A stretch of DNA of 64,000 nt, from the NCBI GenBank assembly GCA_028821475.1, contig JAPPGB010000054.1, forward strand, positions 34,536-98,535, given 5' to 3'. The position numbers and the translations under genes were made by a program. A model generated the notes under the pieces. It was given only the letters and a program-made list of their open reading frames with translations, was not told the origin of the DNA and did no database searches. This DNA comes from Spirochaetaceae bacterium (GTDB taxonomy: Bacteria > Spirochaetota > Spirochaetia > SZUA-6 > Bin103). Numbering within the stretch: the first letter of the stretch is position 1; each line of letters begins with the position of its first letter. Of this stretch, positions 41,507 to 51,350 are shown piece by piece.

Positions 41507-42199
41507 GTGGACGTGACCCATGCCATAAGTCGCCGCCGTAGCGCACCTGGAGCACACCGCTCACCGGCGGTGCTCACTGCCGCGCCTCCGGTAGAAAGCG
41601 AGTTGCGCTCCTTCACTTACCGCGATCTGCTGGAGATGGAACATACCGGCATCATCGGCGAGGATGAGCGCGTCGAGCTGCTCGGCGGGCGGATCTACCG
41701 GATGACAATCAAGCCGCCTCACGCGTGGGCCGTTGCAGCCCTTACTCGAAGTCTGTTTGTTGCCTTCGACGATCGTGCGACCGTCGTGGCGCAGCACCCG
41801 TTGCGGCTGTCCGACGATCTGGACGACACCGAACTCCCACAGCCTGACGTAATGCTGTTGCGGGAGGAACGCTACCTCGATCATCCGCGGCCGCACCACG
41901 TGCTGCTGCTGGTGGAGGTCTCGGACAGCACGCTGCGCAAGGATACCGCGATCAAGCTGCCGCTGTACGCACAGGTCGGCATCCCCGAGCTGTGGATCGT
42001 CAACCTGGTGCAGCGCCGGCTCGAGGTCTACACCGATCCGGAGGGCAGCGATTACCGGTACCGCGCATTTCACGAGCTCACCGCCACGCTCGCTGTGCGG
42101 GCGTTCGCGGACACCGCCCGGCAGTGGTTGCCCGACACTCTGAGCGCCTTGCTGGACCGCCATGACGTGAGCGGCTCCGAGCCCACCACGCAGGCTTAG
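41507..42199 (+). CDS. Uma2-family (DUF820) putative endonuclease
   Basis: 230 aa. The PD-(D/E)XK-type core of Uma2 proteins is present: FTYRDLLEMEHTGIIGEDER, VELLGGRIYRM, LPQPDVMLL, LLLVEVSDSTLRKDTAIKLP with the catalytic Glu and Lys, and LYAQVGIPELWIVNL. These proteins are abundant in some phyla and their role is not known. The GTG at 41507 is used; the first 35 residues are not conserved and a later start is possible. No partner gene is nearby. Confidence 0.9.
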   Translation: MDVTHAISRRRSAPGAHRSPAVLTAAPPVESELRSFTYRDLLEMEHTGIIGEDERVELLGGRIYRMTIKPPHAWAVAALTRSLFVAFDDRATVVAQHPLRLSDDLDDTELPQPDVMLLREERYLDHPRPHHVLLLVEVSDSTLRKDTAIKLPLYAQVGIPELWIVNLVQRRLEVYTDPEGSDYRYRAFHELTATLAVRAFADTARQWLPDTLSALLDRHDVSGSEPTTQA

Positions 42200-42380
42200 C
42201 CCGCGGGCCGGAACAACAGGCTGGCAGCAGCCTGTGGCGAAACACCGGCTGCATCGATGCGACGATGCACCCCGATAGTTGCACTTCCTCGCTCACCTGA
42301 GCCGACATGCTCGTTCGTCGTCGCCTTGCCGGTCGGGCGCCGCTGCGCTGCCGGTGCGCGACCGGGTCCCGCGTGGGCTG

Positions 42381-42941
42381 CTATCCGCCGCCGTCCGCGG
42401 TGGCGACGCGCACCTCGTCGAGCAGCACGCCCCAGGTCTTGCCGGGATGGTCGCGCAGGTCGTGCACCACCAGGTCGAAAGTCAGTTGCGTCACCGTGTC
42501 GGGGCGCACCTCGACGTCGACCCGCGCCGGAGAGATCTCCAGAGGCACTTCGACGGTGTCGCCGGCGAGCACCACGCCGCGGGCGCTGCCGGCCAGCAGG
42601 AGGTCGGCGGCGTCGTAGCGTGCCGCCGGGGCCGGCGCACGCAGCAACTCGAACGTGGCGCCGTCCTGGAAACGGGTCAGGTCGACCTCGCTGCGCGCCG
42701 CTTCGAGCACCACCCAGCCTTCCTCCGGCACCCGTCCGCGCCGATGCAGCCGGGCGCCGTCTATCGTCACCACCAGCGACGAGAAGTCGTCGATCGCCTC
42801 GCGATGGTCGGTAACCAGCACTACCACCTCACCGGTGGCCGCCTCCGCCTCCGCGCCGCCGCTCGCCGCCGCGGCCGCCGCGCACCACAGCAGCGCTGCC
42901 GCCACCGCCAAGCCGCGCGTGCGGCGCGTTCGATCGCTCAT
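42381..42941 (-). CDS. Exported DUF4382-like protein
   Basis: 186 aa with a signal peptide (RTRRTRGLAVAAALLWCAAAA). The mature part begins VVVLVTDHREAIDDFSSLVV, then TIDGARLHRRG, as in DUF4382 proteins, followed by a beta-rich segment (DLLLAGSARGVVLAGDTVEV, VTQLTFDLVVHDL). A role in the envelope is likely but unknown. The ATG at 42941 has a strong GGGAGGTGAC site. It is divergent from the rrf2-suf operon; a 147-bp gap carries the rrf2 promoter. Confidence 0.78.
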   Translation of the reverse strand: MSDRTRRTRGLAVAAALLWCAAAAAASGGAEAEAATGEVVVLVTDHREAIDDFSSLVVTIDGARLHRRGRVPEEGWVVLEAARSEVDLTRFQDGATFELLRAPAPAARYDAADLLLAGSARGVVLAGDTVEVPLEISPARVDVEVRPDTVTQLTFDLVVHDLRDHPGKTWGVLLDEVRVATADGGG

Positions 42942-43017
42942 GTCACCTCCCTGTTGCGGCCCAAGATCACCGTGCCGCGCCACCGCGGTCAACGTGCGCA
43001 CCCTTCTTGGATTGAGA

Positions 43018-43075
43018 TTGACGCGGTGCCGGCGGCGAGCGTATATTCTTAAATACGACTAGAAAAGTCGTATTT
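43018..43075 (+). promoter_or_regulatory. rrf2-suf promoter with a 10-bp inverted repeat at the transcription start
   Basis: TTGACG (43018-43023) and TATATT (43042-43047), 18 bp apart, form a good sigma-70-type promoter. Immediately downstream, AAATACGACT (43051-43060) and AGTCGTATTT (43066-43075) are a perfect inverted repeat around AGAAA, covering the expected start of transcription. The placement fits an autoregulatory operator for the Rrf2 protein encoded 14 bp later. Confidence 0.8.
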
Positions 43076-43088
43076 GGGAGCACGCGGG

Positions 43089-43618
43089 ATGGTCAAGATC
43101 AGTCGCAAGGTCGAGTACGCACTGATGGCGCTGCAGCACGTACACCGGCAGCCGCCGGAGCAGGTGGTGTCGGCCAGGGACCTGTGCGCCGCCTACCGGG
43201 TCGCGTTTCCGGTGCTGTCCAAGGTGTTGCAGAATCTCGCCGCGGCCGGGGTGCTGCGCTCCGCGCAGGGCGCCCATGGCGGCTATCAGCTTGCCCGTCC
43301 CCTGTCGGAGGTTACCTTCGGGGAGTTGAGCGAGGCGGTGGTCGGACCGATGCAGTTCTCGTATTGTCTGCACCGCGACCGGGTGCGTTGCCAGCTCGCC
43401 GAGTGCTGCAACGTGATCTCTCCCATCATCCGGCTGAGTGATCGCATCGAGGAGTTGTTTTACAGCATGAGCTTGGAAGAGTTGTTGCACGCCCACGAGC
43501 CGCGCGAAGTGGAGATCCGTGCCCGCCACCGCGTGGCTGCGCGGCTCCGTGTGGCAGACCGCGACGCCGAACCGGCGGCTCGCGAACGTGGCTGCGCGGT
43601 GCCCGAGGAGCAACTGGT

Positions 43619-43628
<10 letters not shown>
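43089..43628 (+). CDS. Rrf2-family transcriptional regulator, likely Fe-S sensing
   Basis: 179 aa. The winged-helix domain reads [49 protein letters not shown], the standard Rrf2 pattern. A cysteine cluster follows ([18 protein letters not shown], about residues 92-110), which can hold a [2Fe-2S] cluster, as in IscR or SufR. The last 40 residues are an Arg/Ala-rich tail that overlaps sufB by ten bases. The ATG at 43089 is the start. As the first gene of the suf operon with a palindrome at its promoter, it probably represses the operon when clusters are plentiful. Confidence 0.92.
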
Positions 43629-45120
<1,492 letters not shown>

Positions 45121-45121
<1 letters not shown>

Positions 45122-45933
45122 TGATCAGGATCAGCAACCTGAGCGCCGCCGTGGTGGCGGAAGGCGGCAGCCGCATCCCGATCCTGCGCGGCATCGACCT
45201 GGAAGTGCAGGCGGGCGAGGTGCACGCCATCATGGGACCCAACGGGTCCGGCAAGAGCACCCTGGCGCGGGTGATCGGCGGCCATCCGTCGTACGAGGTG
45301 ACCGGCGGCGGCGTGACCTACGAATTGAACCTGCGCCCGCGCGACCTGCTGGCGATGGATCCCGACGAGCGCGCCAAGAACGGCGTGTTCATCAGCTTTC
45401 AGTACCCGGTGGAGATTCCCGGCGTCAGCAACTCCATCTTCCTGCGCGCCGCCTACAACGAGATCGCGGTGTCGCAGGGGCTGCCGGAGCTGGACCCGAT
45501 CGACTTCGAGGAGCTGCTGCTGGAGAAGCTGCGGCTGTTGGGGATGGCGGAGGATTTCGCCGCGCGCGAGGTGAACGTCGACTTCTCCGGCGGCGAGAAG
45601 AAGCGCAATGAGATCCTGCAGCTCGCTTTGCTGTCGCCGCGGTTGGCGATCCTGGACGAGACCGATTCGGGGCTCGACATCGACTCGCTGAAGGCGGTGG
45701 CGACCGGCATCGAGCGGCTGCGTCACGCCGAGAACGCGTTCGTGCTCATCACTCACTACCAGCGCATGCTGAACTACGTCACGCCGGACCGCGTGCACGT
45801 GATCCTCGACGGCCGCATCGTGCGCAGCGGCGACCGCGAGTTGGCCCTGGAGATCGAGGAGCGCGGCTACGACTGGCTGGTAACCGAACCGAAGGAACCG
45901 GTGGAGTCGGCGGCGCCGGGGGCCGGCCACTGA
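45121..45933 (+). CDS. sufC: Fe-S assembly ATPase SufC
   Basis: 270 aa ABC-type ATPase: Walker A GPNGSGKSTLARVIGG (about residues 40-55), the SufC-specific VFISFQYPVEIPGVSNSIFL, signature DFSGGEKKRNEILQLALLSP, and Walker B LAILDETDSGLDIDSLKAV. It powers SufB-SufD rearrangement during cluster assembly. The ATG at 45121 lies in the TGATG overlap with sufB. Its own stop is a TGATG that opens a 46-codon ORF before sufD. Confidence 0.97.
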
Positions 45934-46073
45934 TGCGGCGCACGCTGATGCCGCGTCTATCGATGCAGCCGCGGTTGGCGGCGCATGCCGAGCCCGCCGG
46001 CGCGCGAGCCGAGGCAGTGCGCGCAGTGGCGCAGGCCGCGACCGGTGCGGCGCCGCCGGGAGCGGCAGCCTGA
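45933..46073 (+). CDS. 46-codon ORF coupled between sufC and sufD
   Basis: The sufC stop (TGATG at 45931) opens this frame and its own stop (TGATG at 46071) opens sufD, so it fits the 140-bp gap exactly, with overlaps at both ends. It encodes an Ala/Arg-rich peptide beginning MRRTLMPRLSMQPRLAAHAE, with no known motif and no membrane segment. The ribosome could use it to pass from sufC to sufD without stopping. It is also possible that sufD simply acquired a new start and this is untranslated sequence. I do not recognise a homologue. Confidence 0.5.
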   Translation: MRRTLMPRLSMQPRLAAHAEPAGARAEAVRAVAQAATGAAPPGAAA

Positions 46074-47602
46074 TGGCTGTAGCCGTGACCGAAGCCGCGC
46101 CGGCCGCGGCCGGGGCGCCCGCGGCGGCACCCCACATGGAGCAGTTCCGGCGCCTGTTCGAGGCGCGTGCCGCGGGCAGGGCCGCCTCGCTGGACGAGGA
46201 GTTGCGCGCCGCCGCGCTCGCCGAGCTGCTGGCGGCCGGCTTCCCGCTGCGCCGCGACGAGGAGTGGATCCACACCCCGCTGCGTGCAGTGGCGGGGGCG
46301 CGTTACCGGCTGGGTAGCGCCGTCCCGGCGTTCGCCGCCGCCGGTTGGGGCAGCGAACTGGCGCATGAACTGATCGCCGGCGAGCCGGTGGCGCTGTTGA
46401 CCTGCAACGGCGTGATCGCCGGACCGCGGGTGAGCGCCGCGGCAGGTCCGAGCGGCGGAGGCGGCGTGGACGCCGGCCGAGGACTTCGCCAACCCGACAT
46501 TCCCGGCGTACGGGATGCGCGCGGGGACCTCTGGCCGCGTTGCCGCGAAGCATTCATGCGCCCGCTGACAACCGCCTTCACTCGCTTGGCACGCGCGTTC
46601 GGCGACCACGCCTTCCTGAACTGCGACGCGGCGACGAGTGAGGCGCCGTTGCACCTCGTCCATCTCGTCGAAGCGGGCGTACTGGCGGCGCCGCGGGTGA
46701 CGATCCGCATTGCAGACGGCGCGCGGGTGACGCTGGTGGAGAGCTGCGTGGCGGCGGAGGCGGGCGGGGCGTCGGGCGCGGGTGTCGACAGCCGTGCCGC
46801 CGCCAACGGATCCGCCGCCGATGGCTGGCCGACGGGGAGCGCGCCGGCGGCCAGCGCTGCAGCGCCGAACGGCGCGCCGCGGGACGGCGGGCGGCCGGGG
46901 AGGGCCCCGTCGCTGAGCTGCGCCGAAACCGAGATCCGGCTCGGCGCCGGTGCGTCGCTTACCTACGTGCGGGTGCAGGCGGTCGGTGCGGAGGCGTTCG
47001 ACTTCGGCACCACCACCGTGGTGCAGGAGCGGGACAGCGAGTTGCACGCCCTGAGCGTGGCGCTCGGCGGCCGAATCGCCCGCCACTCCTGCAACGTGCT
47101 GGCCGCGGCGCCGGGCACGGACAGCCGGCTCGGCGGCGCCACCGTGGCGGCGGGTGGCCAGGTGCTCGACCACCACACCTACCTGGAGCACGCGGCGCCG
47201 GGCTGTGCGAGCCGCCAGTTGTACAAGACGGTGCTCGGCCGTGGCGGTCACGGCGTGTTCTCGGGACGCATCCTGGTGCGCCCGCTGGCGCAGCAGACCG
47301 ACGCCTTCCAGCTCAACCAGAACCTGTTGCTCGACGACGCGCGCGTGGACACCAAGCCGCAGCTCGAGATCGGCGCCGATGACGTGCGCTGCACGCACGG
47401 CGCCACCACCGGACGGCTCAACGAGGACCAGTTGTTCTACCTGCAGGCGCGCGCCATTGAGCGCAGTCAGGCGGTGCGCATGCTGGCGCGCGGCTTCCTG
47501 GACGAGGTGGTGGGCGAGTTGCCGGCCGCGGCGCTGCGCCCGCGCCTCCTGAAGCTGCTGCACCGGCGCCTCGATAGTCTCGAAGAGGGCGCGCAGTCGT
47601 GA
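46073..47602 (+). CDS. sufD: Fe-S cluster assembly subunit SufD
   Basis: 509 aa, longer than the usual 420. The N-terminal helical domain (HMEQFRRLFEARAAGR) precedes the beta-helix core: THLVESCV-like VTLVESCV, YVRVQAVGAEAFDFG, HTYLEHAAPGCASRQLYKTV, DDARVDTKPQLEIGADDVRC with the cluster-related Cys and the following His. Two low-complexity Gly/Ala/Pro stretches (about residues 120-145 and 225-285) account for the extra length. It partners SufB and SufC. The ATG at 46073 sits in a TGATG overlap with the small ORF. sufS follows 157 bp downstream. Confidence 0.94.
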   Translation: MAVAVTEAAPAAAGAPAAAPHMEQFRRLFEARAAGRAASLDEELRAAALAELLAAGFPLRRDEEWIHTPLRAVAGARYRLGSAVPAFAAAGWGSELAHELIAGEPVALLTCNGVIAGPRVSAAAGPSGGGGVDAGRGLRQPDIPGVRDARGDLWPRCREAFMRPLTTAFTRLARAFGDHAFLNCDAATSEAPLHLVHLVEAGVLAAPRVTIRIADGARVTLVESCVAAEAGGASGAGVDSRAAANGSAADGWPTGSAPAASAAAPNGAPRDGGRPGRAPSLSCAETEIRLGAGASLTYVRVQAVGAEAFDFGTTTVVQERDSELHALSVALGGRIARHSCNVLAAAPGTDSRLGGATVAAGGQVLDHHTYLEHAAPGCASRQLYKTVLGRGGHGVFSGRILVRPLAQQTDAFQLNQNLLLDDARVDTKPQLEIGADDVRCTHGATTGRLNEDQLFYLQARAIERSQAVRMLARGFLDEVVGELPAAALRPRLLKLLHRRLDSLEEGAQS

Positions 47603-47759
47603 GCCGCGCCGTTGAAGCCGCGATGTTCGCGCGCGTCCGTCGCGTCTGTCGCGTCCCGCGCGACCCGGCTACCACTGCCGCGCCGGGGGCGACGCCACGC
47701 GTCCGCGACCGGAACCTTCCGTGTCGGCTCCGCGCCACCGCGGAAAGGAGTACCCGTAC

Positions 47760-49007
47760 ATGAGCAGTGTCGTATCTCCGGCCACCCCGGCATTGGACGT
47801 GGCGTCGATCCGGGAGCAGTTTCCGATTCTCGCCACGCGCGTGCATGGCCACCGGCTGGTGTACCTCGACAATGCGGCCACCACCCTGAAGCCGCGCGCG
47901 GTGATCGACCGCCTGCACCGCCACTACGCCGCGGAGACCGCCAACATCCACCGCGGCGTGCACTACCTGAGCGAGCAGGCCACCGCCGCCTACGAGCAGG
48001 TCCGCGAGCGCGTGCAGCAGTTCCTCGGTGCTGCCCTACCCGAAGAGATCATCTTCACCAGCGGCACCACCGACTCGATCAACATGGTCGCCCAGGGCTG
48101 GGCAACCGCCAACCTCGGCAGCGGCGACGAGGTGGTGATTACCCACATGGAGCACCACTCCAACATCGTGCCGTGGCAGATGCTGGCCGAGCGCACCGGC
48201 GCCGTACTGCGCGTGGCGCCGATCAACGACCGCGGCGAACTGGAGTGGGACCGCTTCCTGGACCTGCTCGGGCCGCGCACGCGGCTGGTGGCGGCCACCC
48301 ACGTGTGCAACTCGCTTGGCACCGTCGTCCCGGCGGCCGAGCTGATCGACGCCGCGCACGCCGCGGGCGCCCGCGTGCTGCTCGACGGCGCGCAGGCGGC
48401 GGCCCACCTGCCGGTCGACGTCGCGGCGCTGGACGCCGACTTCTACTGCTGCTCGGGGCACAAGCTGTTCGGCCCCACCGGCACCGGCGTCCTGTACGGC
48501 AAGCGGGAGCTGCTGGAGGAGATGCCGCCGGTGCGCGGCGGCGGCGACATGATCAAGTCGGTGACCTTCGCGCGGACCACCTACGCCGACCTGCCCAACA
48601 AGCTGGAGGCGGGCACCCCGCACATTGCCGGCGTGATCGGGCTGGGCGCGGCGCTGGAGTGGATCGAAGGGGTCGGCCTGGAGGCGATCGGGCGCCACGA
48701 GGAGCGGCTGCTGGAGACCGCCAGCGCCGCGCTTGGCGCCATCGACGGGGTGCGCCTGATCGGCACCGCCGCACACAAGTCGGCGATCCTGTCGTTCACG
48801 GTGGGCGACATTCACCCGCACGACGTGGGCACCATCGCCGACCAGGAGGGGGTGGCGCTGCGCACCGGCCACCACTGCACGCAGCCGGTCATGGAGCGGT
48901 TCCGGGTGCCGGCCACTGCGCGCGCGTCGTTCTCGGTGTACAACGACGACGATGACGTCGCCGCCCTGGTGCGTGCCATCGGCGAGGCGCAGGAACTGTT
49001 CGGGTGA
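47760..49007 (+). CDS. sufS: Cysteine desulfurase SufS
   Basis: 415 aa class II PLP cysteine desulfurase. LVYLDNAATTLKPRAVIDRL opens the fold; HRGVHYLSEQATAAYE, FTSGTTDSINMVAQGW, EHHSNIVPWQ, CSGHKLFGPTGTGVLYGK with the PLP Lys, and RTGHHCTQPVMERF with the catalytic Cys follow. It supplies persulfide to SufU for cluster assembly. The ATG at 47760 has a GAAAGGAG site ten bases upstream, which decides the start. The stop overlaps sufU by 4 bp (GTGA). Confidence 0.97.
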   Translation: MSSVVSPATPALDVASIREQFPILATRVHGHRLVYLDNAATTLKPRAVIDRLHRHYAAETANIHRGVHYLSEQATAAYEQVRERVQQFLGAALPEEIIFTSGTTDSINMVAQGWATANLGSGDEVVITHMEHHSNIVPWQMLAERTGAVLRVAPINDRGELEWDRFLDLLGPRTRLVAATHVCNSLGTVVPAAELIDAAHAAGARVLLDGAQAAAHLPVDVAALDADFYCCSGHKLFGPTGTGVLYGKRELLEEMPPVRGGGDMIKSVTFARTTYADLPNKLEAGTPHIAGVIGLGAALEWIEGVGLEAIGRHEERLLETASAALGAIDGVRLIGTAAHKSAILSFTVGDIHPHDVGTIADQEGVALRTGHHCTQPVMERFRVPATARASFSVYNDDDDVAALVRAIGEAQELFG

Positions 49008-49489
49008 GCGCGACAAGCTCGGCGGCGCGCGAGCTGTACCAGCAGGTGATCCTCGATCACAACCGTACGCCGCGCAACTGGGGCGCGCTGGACCCGCACA
49101 CCCACCATGCCGAGGGCCACAACCCGCTGTGCGGCGACCGCTACGAGGTGGCGCTCGTGCTCGCCCCCGACGGCAGCATTGCCGATATTCGCTTTCAGGG
49201 CTCCGGCTGCGCCATCTCCAAGGCCTCCGCGAGCATGATGACCGAGGCGGTCAAGGGCATGCCGCGCGCAGCGGTGGAGCGGCTGGTGGAGCAGTTCCGC
49301 AGTCTGGCGGCGGGCGAGCTCGACCCAGCGCGCGACCGGCATGACCTCGGCAAGCTGCGCGTGTTCAGCGGCATCTGGGAGTTCCCGGCGCGGGTGAAGT
49401 GCGCCACGCTGCCGTGGCACACCCTGCACAGCGCCCTCGACGGCTGCGGACGCGCCACCACCGAGGCGCCGGCCGGCGCAAAGGAGTAA
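49004..49489 (+). CDS. sufU: SufU-type sulfur transfer/scaffold protein
   Basis: 161 aa. The three conserved Cys are in NPLCGDRYEVAL, GSGCAISKASASMMTEAVKG and VKCATLPWHTLHSAL. The 18-21-residue insertion between Cys 2 and 3 that separates SufU from IscU is present. SufU binds Zn and takes the persulfide from SufS. The GTG start at 49004 overlaps sufS, a strong sign of partnership. The absence of sufE fits the SufS-SufU type of pathway. Confidence 0.94.
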   Translation: MSATSSAARELYQQVILDHNRTPRNWGALDPHTHHAEGHNPLCGDRYEVALVLAPDGSIADIRFQGSGCAISKASASMMTEAVKGMPRAAVERLVEQFRSLAAGELDPARDRHDLGKLRVFSGIWEFPARVKCATLPWHTLHSALDGCGRATTEAPAGAKE

Positions 49490-49494
49490 CAGGC

Positions 49495-50070
49495 ATGGCG
49501 GTAGCGATTCTGACCCAGTTCACGCCCAACCCCAACGCGATGAAGTTCATCCTCAACCGTGACGTGAAATCGACCGGCAAGGTGACCTTCCGCAGCGCCG
49601 AAGAGGCGAACGGCATTGCGCTGGTGGAGGCGCTGTTCGCGCTGGTGGTGGTGGAGCAGGTGCACCTGTTCGAGAACGTGGTCACGGTGACCAAGATCGA
49701 CCAGGCGCCGTGGGAGGACGTGGCCGACTGGGTAAAGCAGGTGCTCACCAACCACGCCGAGGAGCACGACCCCGGCTTCGAGCTGGCCGATGCCGGCAGC
49801 GGCGGGCCGGTGAGCCACGTGCGCGACGACCAGCCGCCCGAAGTGCAGCGCATCGAGGAGGTGCTCGACCGCACCGTGCGCCCCTACCTGCAGGGCGACG
49901 GCGGCGACCTGGACGTGCTCGCCTACGAGAACAACCGCGTGCTGGTGAGCTACGCCGGCGCCTGCGGCACCTGCCCCTCCGCGGTGGCCGGCACCCTGCA
50001 GGCGATCCAGAGCGTACTGCGCGACGAGGTCAACCCCGAAATCGAGGTAATCTCCGCCGAATCCGGCTGA
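49495..50070 (+). CDS. Nfu-type Fe-S carrier protein
   Basis: 191 aa with the Nfu N-terminal domain (TPNPNAMKFILNRDV, residues 9-23; FRSAEEANG) and a C-terminal NifU domain with the CxxC motif in YAGACGTCPSAVAGTLQAI (about residues 155-173). It carries or delivers [4Fe-4S] clusters. The start ATG at 49495 follows AAAGGAG. It is the last gene of the suf operon; the next gene is on the other strand 135 bp away. The N-terminal Nfu_N domain is typical of mitochondria and alphaproteobacteria but also occurs elsewhere. Confidence 0.93.
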   Translation: MAVAILTQFTPNPNAMKFILNRDVKSTGKVTFRSAEEANGIALVEALFALVVVEQVHLFENVVTVTKIDQAPWEDVADWVKQVLTNHAEEHDPGFELADAGSGGPVSHVRDDQPPEVQRIEEVLDRTVRPYLQGDGGDLDVLAYENNRVLVSYAGACGTCPSAVAGTLQAIQSVLRDEVNPEIEVISAESG

Positions 50071-50204
50071 CCCGGCAGCGCGCCTGCTTCCGCTACTTGC
50101 GGGACACCTTCACCAACCCCGACGTATCGAGGTCCACCGCGGCGGCGTCGCCGAGCAGGGGATGTTGCCGGCGCCGCGGAGAGTCGCCGGCGATCGATTC
50201 GTGC

Positions 50205-50600
50205 TCAGCGGTCACCTCCTTCTTGCGCGTTCGTCGACCGGCGGCGGGCGCGGTAGTGGGGTTCCAGGTCGCTCAGCTCCAGGCCGAGCAGATCCATGGT
50301 CCGGAACAGTTGCGGCAAGTCGCGGTCGACGAAGCTGCGCTGCTTGAGCTCGCGCGCCTGCCGGTACGCGCGGTCGGCCACGAAGTAGCCGGTGCCGCGC
50401 CGGTTGTAGATGATGCCCCGGTCCTGCAGGTAGGCGTAGGTGCGGGCTACAGTGTTGGGGTTCACCTGCACGTCGACCGCCAGCTCCCGGATCGACGGAA
50501 TGCGGTCCCCGCCCCGCCACCGGCGCCGCAGGATGTTGTCGCAGAGGTAGTCGCCGATCTGCAGGTAGATCGCCTGCGGCTGGGTGAACTCCACGGTCAC
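50205..50600 (-). CDS. GntR-family regulator, YtrA subfamily
   Basis: 131 aa. The short YtrA form: a winged helix (IYLQIGDYLCDNILRRRWRG, RIPSIRELAVDVQVNPNTVA, RTYAYLQDRGIIYNRRGTGY) and only about 50 helical residues as effector/dimer domain. This group usually represses the ABC transporter genes in its own operon. It does lie behind two such genes, its ATG overlapping the permease stop. A palindrome (52293-52312) near the start of the operon is the likely operator. Confidence 0.9.
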   Translation of the reverse strand: MTVEFTQPQAIYLQIGDYLCDNILRRRWRGGDRIPSIRELAVDVQVNPNTVARTYAYLQDRGIIYNRRGTGYFVADRAYRQARELKQRSFVDRDLPQLFRTMDLLGLELSDLEPHYRARRRSTNAQEGGDR

Positions 50601-51349
50601 ACTTCCGCGTCGCGCAGGCGAAGGTAGGTCAGGAACCAGAACAGCGGCCCCATCACGGCCCAGAAGAAGATCCTCCCGCCCAGCTCGATCGCCTCGGTGA
50701 GGCCGGGCGCGATCTCCTCCATATCCACATCCTGGCCGAGCATGGCGATCAGTTCGGGGACCAGGAGCCAGGCCAGGCCGGCGGCGAGTAGGACCGCCGC
50801 CAATGCCAACCCGGCCGTTGCCAGGACCACCTTGAACGCGTGCCAGCGGCGGAAGTAGACCGCCCCGAACAGGAACAGCGAACTGGTCACGAGGTACCCG
50901 AGCACGCCACGCCAGGTGTCGGCGCCGGGTGCAAAGACGCCGTGCGAGCGGCCCCAGACGAGTTCGCTGATGCCGGCGCCCAGCAGGGTCACCAGGAAGA
51001 AGCCGGCCAGCGCCGCGGCGGCGTAGCCGACGGTGGACAGCAGCAGCCGCACCGTCCAGCGTTCCAGGGTCGAAACCGGCAGCGTCAGGTAGGCGTGGGC
51101 GCGCGGCTTGTCGTGCAGATCCGTGAACAGCGTACTGGTGAACAGAAAACCTCCGGCCATGGCCAGCGGAAAGAGCGCCGCGTGAAAGCCGGCGCCGGGC
51201 GCCGCGCCGCGCGCGGTAAGTACGTTCAGGGCCAGGATCAGCGCCGCCGCCGCGCCCGCCCCGGTCAGAACCGCCCGGCTCTGCTGCACCAGGTCGGCGC
51301 GCAGCGCGTACCAGGCGCGCGTCGGCGAGAAGATCGTGTCGGTGTGCAT
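50597..51349 (-). CDS. ABC-type membrane protein encoded with a YtrA regulator
   Basis: 250 aa, six predicted helices (for example VLTGAGAAAALILALNVLTA, AALFPLAMAGGFLFTSTLFT, GYAAAALAGFFLVTLLGAG). There is no strong sequence family, but it looks like the permease-type ORFs found in ytr-like operons. I chose the ATG at 51349, two bases after the ATPase stop. The sequence ahead in the same frame is not conserved. It probably forms an exporter with the adjacent ATPase. The substrate is unknown. Confidence 0.8.
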   Translation of the reverse strand: MHTDTIFSPTRAWYALRADLVQQSRAVLTGAGAAAALILALNVLTARGAAPGAGFHAALFPLAMAGGFLFTSTLFTDLHDKPRAHAYLTLPVSTLERWTVRLLLSTVGYAAAALAGFFLVTLLGAGISELVWGRSHGVFAPGADTWRGVLGYLVTSSLFLFGAVYFRRWHAFKVVLATAGLALAAVLLAAGLAWLLVPELIAMLGQDVDMEEIAPGLTEAIELGGRIFFWAVMGPLFWFLTYLRLRDAEV

Positions 51350-51350
51350 C

